64,000 nucleotides of DNA from JAHEIJ01 sp040235565 (GCA_040235565.1 JBECLA010000043.1:1-64000); one strand, 5' to 3'; positions 46,397-56,262 are shown, counted from the first letter of the stretch. Notes: a model not told the origin generated them from the sequence alone. Numbers and translations are program-made.

Positions 46397-47311
46397 ATGA
46401 GTTATCCCCGTGTCAGTCTCGAGCAATGGCGCACCCTGCAAGCCGTGGTTGAACAGGGTGGCTTCGCCCAGGCGGCGAAACACCTGCACCGCAGCCAATC
46501 CGCCGTAAGCTACGCAGTGCAACGCCTGCAGGACAAGCTGGGGGTACCGGTCATGCGTCTGGAGGGTCGGCGGGCCGTACTCACCGAAGCTGGTGAAGTG
46601 GTGTTGCGCCGCGCCCGCCAGCTGTTGCGGGATGCCCATGCCCTGGAAAATCTGGCCCACGAACTGGGTGCCGGCTGGGAAGCCGAGATTCGCCTGGTGG
46701 TGGATGCGGCTTTTCCCACCGAGATCCTTATGAGTGCCCTGCAGGCCTTTGCCACCCATGATCGGGGAACACGCGTGTTGATGCAGGAGGTGGTGCTCTC
46801 CGGGGCTAAGGATGCGTTGCGCGAGGGCACGGCAGATCTGGTCATCGGTGCCGGTTTGCCGGAGCGTGTTCTGGCCGATGAACTGATTGAGATTGAGTTT
46901 CTCGCCGTGGCCCATCCGACTCACCCTCTGCACCAGCTCGACAAGGTGCTTGAGCTGAACGATCTCCGGCGCGAAATGCAGATTGTCATTCGTGACTCGG
47001 GCCATCATCAGGCGGCTGATCATGGCTGGCTTGAAGCAGAACACCGCTGGACCGTATCCAGTATCGATCGTGCTCTCTCAACGGTGTTGCACGGCCTCGG
47101 CTTTGCCTGGCTGCCACATCATCGCATCAGTGCCTACCTCGAGAACGGCGAACTCATGATCCTGCCCCTCGCCCAGGGGCAGTCTTTTCGCACCCATCTT
47201 TATCTCAGTTATCCCCATCCCGAACAGGTCGGCCCGGCAACGCGTTTGTTAACCGAGCATTTACAGGCGGCCGTCAATCAGTTTCAGGCCAGTGTTGCTT
47301 CCCTCGCCTGA
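46397..47311 (+). CDS. LysR family transcriptional regulator
   Basis: 304 aa. N-terminal winged helix (about 5-62) with FAQAAKHLHRSQSAVSYAVQ, then a co-inducer domain (about 90-295). Divergent transcription from doxX-yqjG is the classic layout for a LysR activator of the facing genes. The intervening 110 bp is AT-rich. The inducer is unknown; a quinone or electrophile is a guess from the target. Confidence 0.93.
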   Translation: MSYPRVSLEQWRTLQAVVEQGGFAQAAKHLHRSQSAVSYAVQRLQDKLGVPVMRLEGRRAVLTEAGEVVLRRARQLLRDAHALENLAHELGAGWEAEIRLVVDAAFPTEILMSALQAFATHDRGTRVLMQEVVLSGAKDALREGTADLVIGAGLPERVLADELIEIEFLAVAHPTHPLHQLDKVLELNDLRREMQIVIRDSGHHQAADHGWLEAEHRWTVSSIDRALSTVLHGLGFAWLPHHRISAYLENGELMILPLAQGQSFRTHLYLSYPHPEQVGPATRLLTEHLQAAVNQFQASVASLA

Positions 47312-47474
47312 CGTGCACTCGCTTGATCAAAGCTGATTAGTTTTTTCTCTGCCTGCTCAAGCAGGCTTTATAAATTGATCCCAACGGTCGCAATCGGCAC
47401 AATGCCGCTTCCCCGCCGTCAGCCAGCAAGCTGAGACGGCCAAGATTTTTAATAAACCACAGAGGTATTCACCA

Positions 47475-48122
47475 ATGAAATTGATTCTGTTAGGCGCACC
47501 AGGTGCCGGTAAGGGAACCGTGGCCAAAATACTCACCGACCTGGATGGCTCGGTGCAAATTTCCACCGGCGACATCCTGCGCGGCGCAGTGCAGGCCGGA
47601 ACCGAACTAGGCAAACAGGCAGAAGCCTATATGAAAGCCGGCGATCTGGTTCCCGATGAACTGATTATGGGCATTATGGAAAAACGGTTACAGGAACCGG
47701 ACTGTGAGAAAGGCTTCCTGCTGGATGGATTTCCGCGCACCATTCCTCAGGCTGAAGCGCTGAAAGATCTGCTTGCCAAACTGAACATTACGCTGGATAT
47801 GGCGGTCAACATTGATGTGCCGCGTGACGTTATCCTGGACCGCTTGACCACCCGTCGCACTTGTTCGAACGCCGAGTGTCAGGCGATCTATAACGTCAAG
47901 AGCAATCCCCCGAAACAGGAAGGCATTTGTGACAAATGTGGCAGCCCGGTTGTACAACGTGAAGATGAAACCGAAGAAGCCATCAGTCACCGTCTGGAGA
48001 CCTATAATGAAAAAACCGCGCCATTGATTGGCTTCTATGACAAGGAAGGTTTACTGGTCACCAGCAACGCGACATCAAGCGATGAGGTTATCAGCCTGAT
48101 TAAAGCAAAACTCAGTCTCTGA
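47475..48122 (+). CDS. adk: Adenylate kinase, second copy
   Basis: 215 aa, AGAGGT ribosome site upstream. P-loop GAPGAGKGT, ISTGDILR, DGFPRTIPQAE and a Cys4-type LID (CSNAECQAIYN, CDKCGSP) with two residues between the first cysteines expanded. Standard length with no tail. It diverges clearly from the copy at 32529, so it is an old paralogue or was acquired. Both sets of catalytic residues are intact. Confidence 0.94.
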   Translation: MKLILLGAPGAGKGTVAKILTDLDGSVQISTGDILRGAVQAGTELGKQAEAYMKAGDLVPDELIMGIMEKRLQEPDCEKGFLLDGFPRTIPQAEALKDLLAKLNITLDMAVNIDVPRDVILDRLTTRRTCSNAECQAIYNVKSNPPKQEGICDKCGSPVVQREDETEEAISHRLETYNEKTAPLIGFYDKEGLLVTSNATSSDEVISLIKAKLSL

Positions 48123-48144
48123 ACTGAGACTCGGTTTCAACCTC

Positions 48145-48173
48145 AGGGCGGGCAATTTATACCCGCCCTTTTC
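48145..48173 (+). terminator. Rho-independent terminator after second adk
   Basis: Perfect AGGGCGGG/CCCGCCCT stem (48145-48152, 48162-48169) with a 9-nt loop, followed by TTTTC, 22 bp after the stop. Confidence 0.85.
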
Positions 48174-48302
48174 ATTTGCGTATAATCCATTGTATCCCGT
48201 CTCGGCGAATGGATTTTTGTTAATATAAATTATCCGCTGATCGCTCATGAGTGGAACCGCCTGTACTTATCCCGGTCATCTGAACACATCACACATAGTG
48301 AA

Positions 48303-48788
48303 ATGACGCGAAAAGAAGACACCGAAAAATTCAAACCGAAACACCAGGGCGCTGATCATAGTGCACCTTATCCCGTCAGTCGTATGGCACCTTCGTTTGA
48401 CCTGGTTAATCTGGCAGAAGAAATCAGTCAGGCAGATGTCACCCTTGCGGCACATGCCAGCGGTAAATTACACCTCATCGCCAAGCAAATAAAGGCGCTG
48501 CAGGACGAGGCACGGCAGGTCCTTGAGAAAACCCGGCATGATCAACTATTGCACCGGGCGCAATGTAATTTCAAAAGACAAGCGGGAAAAACATATCACC
48601 TTTATCAAAAGCCCGATGGTACAAGTTATTTCTCCATGCTGGCACCGGCTGAATGGGGACATAAACCACCACATAATTTCGTGGGTTCCTATCTATTAGA
48701 AATGGATATGTCATGGACAGCGATCGAAGAAATTGCGAACAGGAATGAAGAAACCGAAGCGATCGTCAAGCGCTTACTAAAAGACTAG
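48303..48788 (+). CDS. DUF2452 domain protein
   Basis: 161 aa. The family stretch PYPVSRMAPSFDLVNLAEEI is followed by KLHLIAKQIKALQDEA and LYQKPDGTSYFSMLAPAEWG. Cytoplasmic, helical N-terminal half. Function unknown. About 100 bp before the small membrane gene that starts the sucrose cluster; a functional link is not shown. Confidence 0.8.
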   Translation: MTRKEDTEKFKPKHQGADHSAPYPVSRMAPSFDLVNLAEEISQADVTLAAHASGKLHLIAKQIKALQDEARQVLEKTRHDQLLHRAQCNFKRQAGKTYHLYQKPDGTSYFSMLAPAEWGHKPPHNFVGSYLLEMDMSWTAIEEIANRNEETEAIVKRLLKD

Positions 48789-48888
48789 TTTTGTGTTAAG
48801 CTATAAAATATTCAGTAAATATCTATTCAACTACACTGTATTGCTGTTATTAGCCACATAATCAACCTATTCGCGTTACCAGTCGATA

Positions 48889-49065
48889 ATGCGAGATGAC
48901 GACCTGACTACTTCTGAAAAACGCTGGCAAAAAAGGCGGCTGTTTCGATCTGCACCACGCTCCTTTAATCGATATATCAGAATTACTGTTCTGTTAGCGA
49001 TATTCTTACTGGTTGTGTTTTGTTATTTGGCATGGTCCGATTTAACACGCCTCTCGATGACTTGA
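48889..49065 (+). CDS. Small single-pass membrane protein upstream of SPS
   Basis: 58 aa: MRDDDLTTSEKRWQKRRLFR, a basic segment, then one strong membrane helix (ITVLLAIFLLVVFCYLAWS, about 33-51) and a short tail. The charge pattern places the N-terminus in the cytoplasm. It starts 31 bp before SPS and runs in the same direction, so it is probably the first gene of the sucrose operon. Not recognised; no clear ribosome site. Confidence 0.5.
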   Translation: MRDDDLTTSEKRWQKRRLFRSAPRSFNRYIRITVLLAIFLLVVFCYLAWSDLTRLSMT

Positions 49066-49095
49066 TTTGACCCAAATTGAATTACCGTTCCAAAT

Positions 49096-51276
49096 ATGCC
49101 GCAGAAAACAAAGAAAAAAGACCGTATCAGCATTTTGCTCATTAGTGTGCATGGTCTGATACGGGCTGACAATCTGGAACTGGGACGCGATGCCGATACC
49201 GGTGGCCAAACCAAATATGTTGTGGAACTGGCGCGTACCCTGGCGGAGTTTGATGAAGTCGAACAGGTCGACTTACTCACCCGCCGTGTTGTTGATCCCG
49301 AGGTCAGCAAGGATTATGCGCAGGGATATGAACCCATTTCAGAGAAAGCGCAAATTGTACGCCTTGATGCCGGCCCCGCCGCTTACCTGCCCAAGGAAGA
49401 CCTGTGGGACTATCTTGACACCTTTGCTGATAATGCACTTGCCTATATACGCGAGCTTGGTCGTACCCCCGACATTATTCACACTCATTATGCCGACGCC
49501 GGTTACGTTGGTGTCCGGCTTGCTAATTTTCTTGGCATACCACTGATCCATACGGGACATTCTCTGGGGCGTGTCAAACGTCGGCGCCTTCTGGCTTCGG
49601 GTATTAAACGTGATGTTATCGATACGCGCTATAACATGGTGCGCCGCATTCATGCCGAGGAAGATACCCTGGCCAGTGCGGAACTGGTGATTGTCAGCAC
49701 CCAGAATGAAATTGAAGAACAGTATGGGCTCTATGATCATTACCAGCCCGAACTGATGCGGGTTATTCCACCTGGCACTGATCTGGAGCGCTTCCACACC
49801 CCAACCGGTAACGAACCAAACGAACCGATAGCGCGGGAATTGCATCGTTTTCTGCAAGATCCCGATAAACCTATCATTCTGGCGCTTTCTCGTCCGGATG
49901 AGCGTAAGAACATCGCCACCCTGATCGAAGCCTACGGAGAATCAAAAGTTCTGCAGGAAATGGCCAATCTCGTCATCGTAGCCGGCAATCGTTACGACAT
50001 CCGCGAAATGGAGGACGGCGCACGCAATGTCCTGGCCAATGTTTTATTGTCAATTGATCAGTACGATCTGTATGGCAAAGTTGCCTACCCTAAAAACCAT
50101 GCGCCGGATGACGTACCAGTTTTGTATCGCCTGACCGGCGCATCGCATGGCGTTTTCATTAATCCGGCGTTGACAGAACCCTTTGGTCTGACCCTGATTG
50201 AGGCTGCTGCCAGTGGCGTACCCATCGTGGCAACAGAGGATGGTGGGCCGCAGGACATTATTGGTCATTGCAAGAATGGACTCTTGATCAATCCCCTCGA
50301 CAGCGAGGTCATGGGACAGGCTCTGCTGAAAGTTCTTGAGAACAGGAAGTACTGGGAAAACTTATCTGCTCATGGACTTAAATGTGTTCATCAGTATTAT
50401 TCATGGCAGGCCCACGCCAAAACATACCTTGATGCACTACGTCCCTTACTGGAAAGAAAAGAACCCTTCAAACGCGCCCCGTTACAACGGCGTCCCAAGC
50501 TATACAACGATCGGGCTATCTTCACCGATCTGGATCAGAACCTGCTGGGCGATCCGGAATCTTTGTCTGAATTTGTCAAAGTCATGCGAGACAACCGCAA
50601 ATGCGCCACCTTTGGTATCGCCACCGGCCGAAGTCTCGAATCCGCGCTGCGGATTATGAAGCGTTATCAGATTCCACAACCGGATGTGCTGATCACCAGT
50701 GTCGGCACTGAAATTTATTACGCTCCCCAACTCACGGCCGATCTCGCCTGGGCATTTCATATTAATTACATGTGGAATCCGGAACGGGTACGGACGGTAC
50801 TGGCTGATTTACCCGGTCTGAAACGACAACCCAAATCTGAACAGAGCCGGTTCAAGATCAGCTATTACATGGATCCCGAGACCGCGCCACCGATTGATGA
50901 AATTAACAGCATGCTTCATCAGACCGAACTTTCAGTGCATACCTTTCTTTCATTCGGACAATATCTCGATATTGTTCCAATCCGTGCATCAAAAGGTTTT
51001 GCCTTACGTTACTATGCAGACCAATGGGGCATCCAACTCGAGCATGTTCTCGCAGCTGGTGGTTCCGGCACGGATGAAGATATGTTACGTGGTAACACTC
51101 TCGCCGTGGTGGTGGCCAATCGTCATAATGAAGAGCTTTCCCATCTCACTGATGTAGAACGTATCTATTTTAGCAAACAAGGTTATTCACGCGGCATTCT
51201 TGAGGCGATCGAATATTATGACTTCTTTGCAAAATGTACCGTCCCGGAAGAATCCCAACCACAAACTGGAAAATGA
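49096..51276 (+). CDS. Sucrose-phosphate synthase with degenerate phosphatase-like domain
   Basis: 726 aa. Transfers glucose from a nucleotide sugar to fructose-6-phosphate. GT4 domain (about 10-460) with GRDADTGGQTKYVVEL, HTHYADAGYVG, and the E-x7-E site EPFGLTLIEAAASG. A C-terminal HAD phosphatase-like domain (about 475-705) has FTDLDQNLLGD, where Thr of DxDxT is Asn, and AGGSGTDEDML in place of GDSGND. Residues needed for phosphatase chemistry look impaired. The true phosphatase is the next gene. Confidence 0.93.
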   Translation: MPQKTKKKDRISILLISVHGLIRADNLELGRDADTGGQTKYVVELARTLAEFDEVEQVDLLTRRVVDPEVSKDYAQGYEPISEKAQIVRLDAGPAAYLPKEDLWDYLDTFADNALAYIRELGRTPDIIHTHYADAGYVGVRLANFLGIPLIHTGHSLGRVKRRRLLASGIKRDVIDTRYNMVRRIHAEEDTLASAELVIVSTQNEIEEQYGLYDHYQPELMRVIPPGTDLERFHTPTGNEPNEPIARELHRFLQDPDKPIILALSRPDERKNIATLIEAYGESKVLQEMANLVIVAGNRYDIREMEDGARNVLANVLLSIDQYDLYGKVAYPKNHAPDDVPVLYRLTGASHGVFINPALTEPFGLTLIEAAASGVPIVATEDGGPQDIIGHCKNGLLINPLDSEVMGQALLKVLENRKYWENLSAHGLKCVHQYYSWQAHAKTYLDALRPLLERKEPFKRAPLQRRPKLYNDRAIFTDLDQNLLGDPESLSEFVKVMRDNRKCATFGIATGRSLESALRIMKRYQIPQPDVLITSVGTEIYYAPQLTADLAWAFHINYMWNPERVRTVLADLPGLKRQPKSEQSRFKISYYMDPETAPPIDEINSMLHQTELSVHTFLSFGQYLDIVPIRASKGFALRYYADQWGIQLEHVLAAGGSGTDEDMLRGNTLAVVVANRHNEELSHLTDVERIYFSKQGYSRGILEAIEYYDFFAKCTVPEESQPQTGK

Positions 51277-52123
51277 ACGCATCCTGATATGCACCGATCT
51301 TGATCGCACATTACTCCCAAACGGCACACAACCGGAATCGCCTCTCGCCCGGGATCGTTTTCATCGCCTTGCCGCGCGTCCCGAAATAGCCACGGCTTAT
51401 GTCACCGGACGTCATCGGCAACTGGTAGTTGCCGCCATCGATGAATATGCACTGCCTTTTCCCGATTATGTAATAGGTGATGTCGGTACCAGCATCTACA
51501 GCATCACGAACGAGCATTGGCATCTCTGGGATAGCTGGCAGAGTGAAATCGGTACAGGCTGGCATGGACTGACCCACGACGGTCTTGTTGCCATGTTCAC
51601 TGATCTTGCTCCACTACAACTCCAGGAAGCCGAGAAGCAAAACACCTACAAGTCAAGTTATTACGTCGATCCCGCCGTAGATGTATCCCAGCTGTTAGCC
51701 GTGATACAGCAACGGCTGGATCAGAAACAAATTGCAGCCAGCCTGGTCTGGAGTATTGATGAGACCACCAATACCGGCCTGCTGGACATACTGCCGGCCG
51801 CCGCTACCAAACGTCATGCCGTCGAATTTTTAATGCACGAGGAAGGCTTTACCCTGGATGACACGGTGTTTGCCGGCGACAGCGGCAATGATCTGCCAGT
51901 CCTCACCAGCCCCATCCATTCGGTACTTGTTGCGAATGCCACAAAGGAAGTGCGCCAACAGGCGCTGCAAATGGCAGCCGCACAGGGCACACAGGATGCA
52001 TTATATCTGGCACGTGGTAACCTATTAGGCATGAACGGGAATTACAGTGCCGGCATTCTCGAAGGTTGCGTCCACTATTTACCTCGCACTCGCGCCTGGA
52101 TTGAGGAAGAAAAAACAACATGA
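51218..52123 (+). CDS. Sucrose-6-phosphate phosphatase
   Basis: 301 aa from the ATG at 51218, overlapping the SPS end by 59 bp. HAD fold with intact ICTDLDRTLLPNG and FAGDSGNDLPVL, plus TGRHRQLVVAAI and KRHAVEFLMH. Dephosphorylates sucrose-6-phosphate, pulling the SPS reaction forward. The C-terminus ends in ATGA with the next gene. Confidence 0.92.
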   Translation: MTSLQNVPSRKNPNHKLENERILICTDLDRTLLPNGTQPESPLARDRFHRLAARPEIATAYVTGRHRQLVVAAIDEYALPFPDYVIGDVGTSIYSITNEHWHLWDSWQSEIGTGWHGLTHDGLVAMFTDLAPLQLQEAEKQNTYKSSYYVDPAVDVSQLLAVIQQRLDQKQIAASLVWSIDETTNTGLLDILPAAATKRHAVEFLMHEEGFTLDDTVFAGDSGNDLPVLTSPIHSVLVANATKEVRQQALQMAAAQGTQDALYLARGNLLGMNGNYSAGILEGCVHYLPRTRAWIEEEKTT

Positions 52124-53019
52124 CAACTGATCCCCGGTCCTGTCCGTTGATTTTCGGTGAAGTTCTGTTCGATCAGTTCGAGGATGGCAGTTCAGTCCTC
52201 GGTGGCGCGCCGTTCAATGTTGCATGGCACCTGCAGGCCTTCGGTGCGCAACCTCTTTTCGTTAGCCGGGTGGGTGATGACAGTTACGGCCGCCGTATTC
52301 GTGATGCAATGCAGCAATGGGGCATGTCCACGGCGGGTCTGCAGAAAGATTCAACCTATCCAACCGGCCTGGTTACTATCCATATCAAGGATGATGAGCC
52401 AAGCTTTGATATTCTTGCAGATCGGGCCTACGACCATATCGCTGCCAATGCCCTGCCACCGATTAAGCCTTCCCTGATTTATCACGGTAGCCTGGCGGTC
52501 AGACATTCGGACTCGGCAATGGCTCTGGCAGACATCAAGCAACGTTTCGCTGCACCCGTCTTTATTGACGTAAATCTGCGCCCTCCCTGGTGGCAACAGA
52601 CTACCCTGGAAACTCTGCTGCAACAGGCCAGCTGGGCCAAACTGAATGACAATGAAGTTGATATTCTGATCGAAGGCAAAGCAGCACCCGAGGATAAAGC
52701 CCGTGAGTTGCTGCAACGCTTCGAACTGGCAACAGTCATCCTGACATTGGGCGCAAAAGGAGCTTTGGCGATCACGCAGCAAAATGATCAGAGCAGTATC
52801 GCACCACCCCAAACTCTCGGCATCGTTGACACGGTCGGTGCCGGCGATGCTTTCTCCAGTGTCTGTATCCTTGGCTACCTTAATCACTGGTCCCTCGCGA
52901 CCATTCTGGAACGCGCCCAGACTTTTGCTTCCGCGATTGTCCAGATACGCGGTGCGACCATCAGTGATAACGATTTCTATCAACCCTTCATTAATGACTG
53001 GCGATTGGATGTCTCATGA
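52120..53019 (+). CDS. PfkB-family fructokinase
   Basis: 299 aa. Ribokinase fold: N-terminal FGEVLFDQFEDGSSVLGGAP, then FIDVNLRPPWW and the anion hole DTVGAGDAFSS with catalytic Asp. In this operon it should phosphorylate fructose released from sucrose by sucrose synthase. Coupled by ATGA overlaps to both neighbours. Confidence 0.92.
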   Translation: MTTDPRSCPLIFGEVLFDQFEDGSSVLGGAPFNVAWHLQAFGAQPLFVSRVGDDSYGRRIRDAMQQWGMSTAGLQKDSTYPTGLVTIHIKDDEPSFDILADRAYDHIAANALPPIKPSLIYHGSLAVRHSDSAMALADIKQRFAAPVFIDVNLRPPWWQQTTLETLLQQASWAKLNDNEVDILIEGKAAPEDKARELLQRFELATVILTLGAKGALAITQQNDQSSIAPPQTLGIVDTVGAGDAFSSVCILGYLNHWSLATILERAQTFASAIVQIRGATISDNDFYQPFINDWRLDVS

Positions 53020-55418
53020 ATAACCAACAAGATATTTTGCATGCGGCTTCCGACTTTATCCAAACCAATCGGTCCGTTGCGCACCACCTGTTCCATTATC
53101 TCAGCGCGATGGATCGACAGTTTCTGTTGCGTAGTGAACTTCTGGATGCTTTCGACCAATTGTGCAAGGAAGATTGTCCGGAGTTATGCGGCAGCCCTCT
53201 CGCCAAGCTGGTCAATAGTTGTCAGGAAGCCGCAATGGACACAAGCTGGATTTATCTGGCATTGCGTCCACGTATTGCTACCTGGATGTTTGTTCGCATT
53301 CATCTTGAAACCCTGCAAGCAGAGACGATACAGGTTGCGGATTTTCTTCGCTTCAAGGAACGGCTCGCGGCAGGCACAAGTGAAGATGACTGGGTACTGG
53401 AATTTGATCTGGCACCATTCTCCCGTGAATTTTATAAGCTGCGTGAAGCGAATTCGATCGGCCGTGGTGTGGAATTTCTCAACCGTCGCCTCTCCAGCCG
53501 ACTGTTCGAAGAGCTGGGGAAAGGTGACAAACGTATTCTTGCGTTCTTGCAGGTCCACCGCTATCGCGATCAGCAACTCATGCTGAATGAAAGCATTGAA
53601 GATGTGCATGACTTGCGCAATGCCCTGCGCACCGCCGAATCCTATTTACAAAGCCAGCCTCAGGATAAACCGTGGGAAGATCTCTACCCCGAATTACGCA
53701 ATTACGGATTCGAACCCGGCTGGGGTAACGATGTCGCAAGGATACGCGATACCATGCGATTGTTACTGGATATTCTGGAAGCCCCCTCTCCCAATAACCT
53801 GGAGGATTTTCTGGGCCGCATTCCGATGATTTTCTCGCTGGCCGTAATCTCACCACATGGCTACTTCGGACAATCCAACGTCCTGGGCCGACCCGACACC
53901 GGGGGCCAGGTAGTTTATATCCTGGATCAGGTCCGGGCGCTGGAAAAGGAAATGCGGAATCGTCTGTTGCAACAAGGGCTAAACATCGAGCCGCAAATCG
54001 TCGTGCTGACACGTTTGATTCCCACTGCCGAAGGATGTACCTGTAATGAGCGTCTGGAACCCATTGTCGGTACCCATAATGCACGTATTCTGCGAGTGCC
54101 ATTTCGCAATCCCGACGGCGAAATCATTCCCCACTGGATATCACGCTTCGAGATCTGGCCCTACCTGGAACAATACTCCATCGAGGCCGAACGTGAGTTA
54201 CTGGCGGAACTCAGCGGCCAACCGGACCTGATCATCGGTAACTATTCCGACGGCAATCTGGTAGCGTCACTGATGTCCCAGCGGTTGGGCATTACCCAAT
54301 GCAATATTGCCCATGCCCTTGAAAAAACCAAATACCTCTATTCCGATCTGTATTGGCAGAACAATGAAGAACATTATCATTTTTCCTGTCAGTTCACGGC
54401 AGATCTGATTGCCATGAATACCGCGGATTTCATCATCACCAGTACCTACCAGGAAATCACCGGTACCCCTGACAGTGCCGGCCAATATGAAAGCTATGCC
54501 CTGTTTTCAATGCCTGGGCTGTATCGGGTGGTCCATGGTATCGATGTGCATGATCCCAAGTTCAACATTGTCTCTCCCGGCGCGGATGCAGATGTCTATT
54601 TTCCTTACACAGATACCGAGCGCCGGCTGACGCACCTGGCACAGGAAATTGAGGAACTGGTCTTCGGTCAGGAGGCGCATGATGACCGGCGTGGCGTTTT
54701 GACTGACAGGGAGAAGCCCATCCTGTTTACCATGGCACGGATGGACCACATCAAAAATATCACCGGGTTAGTGGACTGGTATGCGCAAAACGACGCCTTG
54801 CGCAATGAAGCCAACCTGCTCATTGTATCCGGTCATGTTAATCCGGAGCTTTCCAGTGATGCTGAGGAACGCGAACAAATCCACACCATGCATTCACTCA
54901 TGGATCTGTATCAGCTGGACAATCAGGTTCGCTGGCTTGGTGTTCACCTTGAAAAATCAATGTCTGGCGAGCTTTACCGCTTTATTGCCGATAAAAGAGG
55001 TGCCTTTGTCCAACCCGCCTTGTTCGAGGCATTTGGACTGACGGTAATTGAAGCGATGAGTTCGGGCTTGCCGACCTTTGCCACTTGCTTCGGCGGCCCT
55101 CTGGAAATCATTGAGGAAGGCATATCCGGTTTTCATATTGATCCGACGCATGGGGAAGCCGCGGCAACGACGATGGCGAATTTCTTCAGCAAATGTCGTG
55201 ACCAGAAGAATTACTGGGAACAAATCTCACACGGTGGCCTGGCCCGGGTTGAAGCGCGTTATACCTGGAAGAAATACGCCGAGCGTATGATGACCCTGTC
55301 ACGCATCTACGGCTTCTGGAAATATGTCAGCCATCTGGAACGGGAGGAAACCCAGCGTTACCTGCAGATGTTCTATGGCTTGCAGTATCGTCCGCTGGCA
55401 CTCGCCATGGCGAAATAA
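53016..55418 (+). CDS. Sucrose synthase
   Basis: 800 aa, typical sucrose synthase length. Residues 1-250 are the regulatory N-terminal region, then the GT4 core: GYFGQSNVLGRPDTGGQVVY, HALEKTKYLYSD, and the E-x7-E site EAFGLTVIEAMSSG. Reversibly makes sucrose from NDP-glucose and fructose; in bacteria it mostly acts in cleavage, feeding ADP- or UDP-glucose to glycogen. Last gene of the operon, ATGA-coupled to fructokinase. Confidence 0.94.
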   Translation: MNNQQDILHAASDFIQTNRSVAHHLFHYLSAMDRQFLLRSELLDAFDQLCKEDCPELCGSPLAKLVNSCQEAAMDTSWIYLALRPRIATWMFVRIHLETLQAETIQVADFLRFKERLAAGTSEDDWVLEFDLAPFSREFYKLREANSIGRGVEFLNRRLSSRLFEELGKGDKRILAFLQVHRYRDQQLMLNESIEDVHDLRNALRTAESYLQSQPQDKPWEDLYPELRNYGFEPGWGNDVARIRDTMRLLLDILEAPSPNNLEDFLGRIPMIFSLAVISPHGYFGQSNVLGRPDTGGQVVYILDQVRALEKEMRNRLLQQGLNIEPQIVVLTRLIPTAEGCTCNERLEPIVGTHNARILRVPFRNPDGEIIPHWISRFEIWPYLEQYSIEAERELLAELSGQPDLIIGNYSDGNLVASLMSQRLGITQCNIAHALEKTKYLYSDLYWQNNEEHYHFSCQFTADLIAMNTADFIITSTYQEITGTPDSAGQYESYALFSMPGLYRVVHGIDVHDPKFNIVSPGADADVYFPYTDTERRLTHLAQEIEELVFGQEAHDDRRGVLTDREKPILFTMARMDHIKNITGLVDWYAQNDALRNEANLLIVSGHVNPELSSDAEEREQIHTMHSLMDLYQLDNQVRWLGVHLEKSMSGELYRFIADKRGAFVQPALFEAFGLTVIEAMSSGLPTFATCFGGPLEIIEEGISGFHIDPTHGEAAATTMANFFSKCRDQKNYWEQISHGGLARVEARYTWKKYAERMMTLSRIYGFWKYVSHLEREETQRYLQMFYGLQYRPLALAMAK

Positions 55419-55430
55419 CTGATTATAAAA

Positions 55431-55462
55431 ACAGGCTGCACCCGTAAAAAGGTGCTGCCTGT
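55431..55462 (+). terminator. Terminator at the end of the sucrose operon
   Basis: ACAGGCTGCACC / GGTGCTGCCTGT stem with one mismatch and an 8-nt loop, 13 bp after the sucrose synthase stop. The U-tract is weak. Confidence 0.6.
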
Positions 55463-55476
55463 GGTGTCCCGTTTAT

Positions 55477-56262
55477 TTATTTAAAAATTTGCTGGAAAAA
55501 ACTCTGCAGCTTCTGCCAGGATTCCTTATCCACCTCGGCATTGTATGCCAGCGGTAACTGGAATTTTTTACCGTTTGCCGTGGCTTCCGGATTGGTAAAA
55601 CTGTGTTTGGCACCCGGGTAATTCACGAACTCGTAATCCACCCCGGCAGTATCCATTTCCTGTTTGAAGGCGGCAATCTGTTCCGGCTTGACAAACGGGT
55701 CGTCCGCCCCGTTCATCACCAGCACTTTGGCTTTTACCTTGCCCGCTTCCGCCGGGGCACCGGCACCCAGACTGCCATGGAAACTGGCGACACCATCCAG
55801 GTCCACACCACGCCGAGCCATGGCCAGCACCACGCCACCACCGAAGCAATAGCCGATCGCGGCAATTCGTTGTTTATCGGTCTGCGGTTGCTGTTGTAAC
55901 AAGGTTAACCCTGCCATAAACCGTTGCTCGGCCACATCCAGATTCTTCATCACTTCACTGGAGAACTTGGAGGCATCTTCGGGATGTGAAGCCGTTTTGC
56001 CATCGCCATACATATCCAGCGCCAGAGCAATGTACCCCAGTTCGGCCAACATCCGGGCGCGCTTGCGAATATACTCATTCTGGCCCCACCATTCGTGGAC
56101 CACCAGCACGCCGGGGCGCTTCGTCTTCTGGGCATCGTCATAGGCAAGATAACCTTTCAACTCCAGGCCATTTGTTGTGTAGGTAACTTCTTTTGTCACC
56201 ACTTTCGCCTGTACCGTGGCCGCAAAGGAAAACAGCAGGAAAAAACACATCAAGCGTTTCAT
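55477..56262 (-). CDS. Secreted dienelactone hydrolase family protein
   Basis: 261 aa. Signal peptide (about 1-19, MCFFLLFSFAATVQA) and an alpha/beta hydrolase with nucleophile motif GYCFGGGVVLAM (Cys), Asp in GADDPFVK and His in AKHSFTNP. It also has VLVVHEWWGQNEY. A Cys nucleophile fits the dienelactone hydrolase family. The natural substrate is unknown; periplasmic by signal. Converges with sucrose synthase. Confidence 0.9.
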   Translation of the reverse strand: MKRLMCFFLLFSFAATVQAKVVTKEVTYTTNGLELKGYLAYDDAQKTKRPGVLVVHEWWGQNEYIRKRARMLAELGYIALALDMYGDGKTASHPEDASKFSSEVMKNLDVAEQRFMAGLTLLQQQPQTDKQRIAAIGYCFGGGVVLAMARRGVDLDGVASFHGSLGAGAPAEAGKVKAKVLVMNGADDPFVKPEQIAAFKQEMDTAGVDYEFVNYPGAKHSFTNPEATANGKKFQLPLAYNAEVDKESWQKLQSFFQQIFK

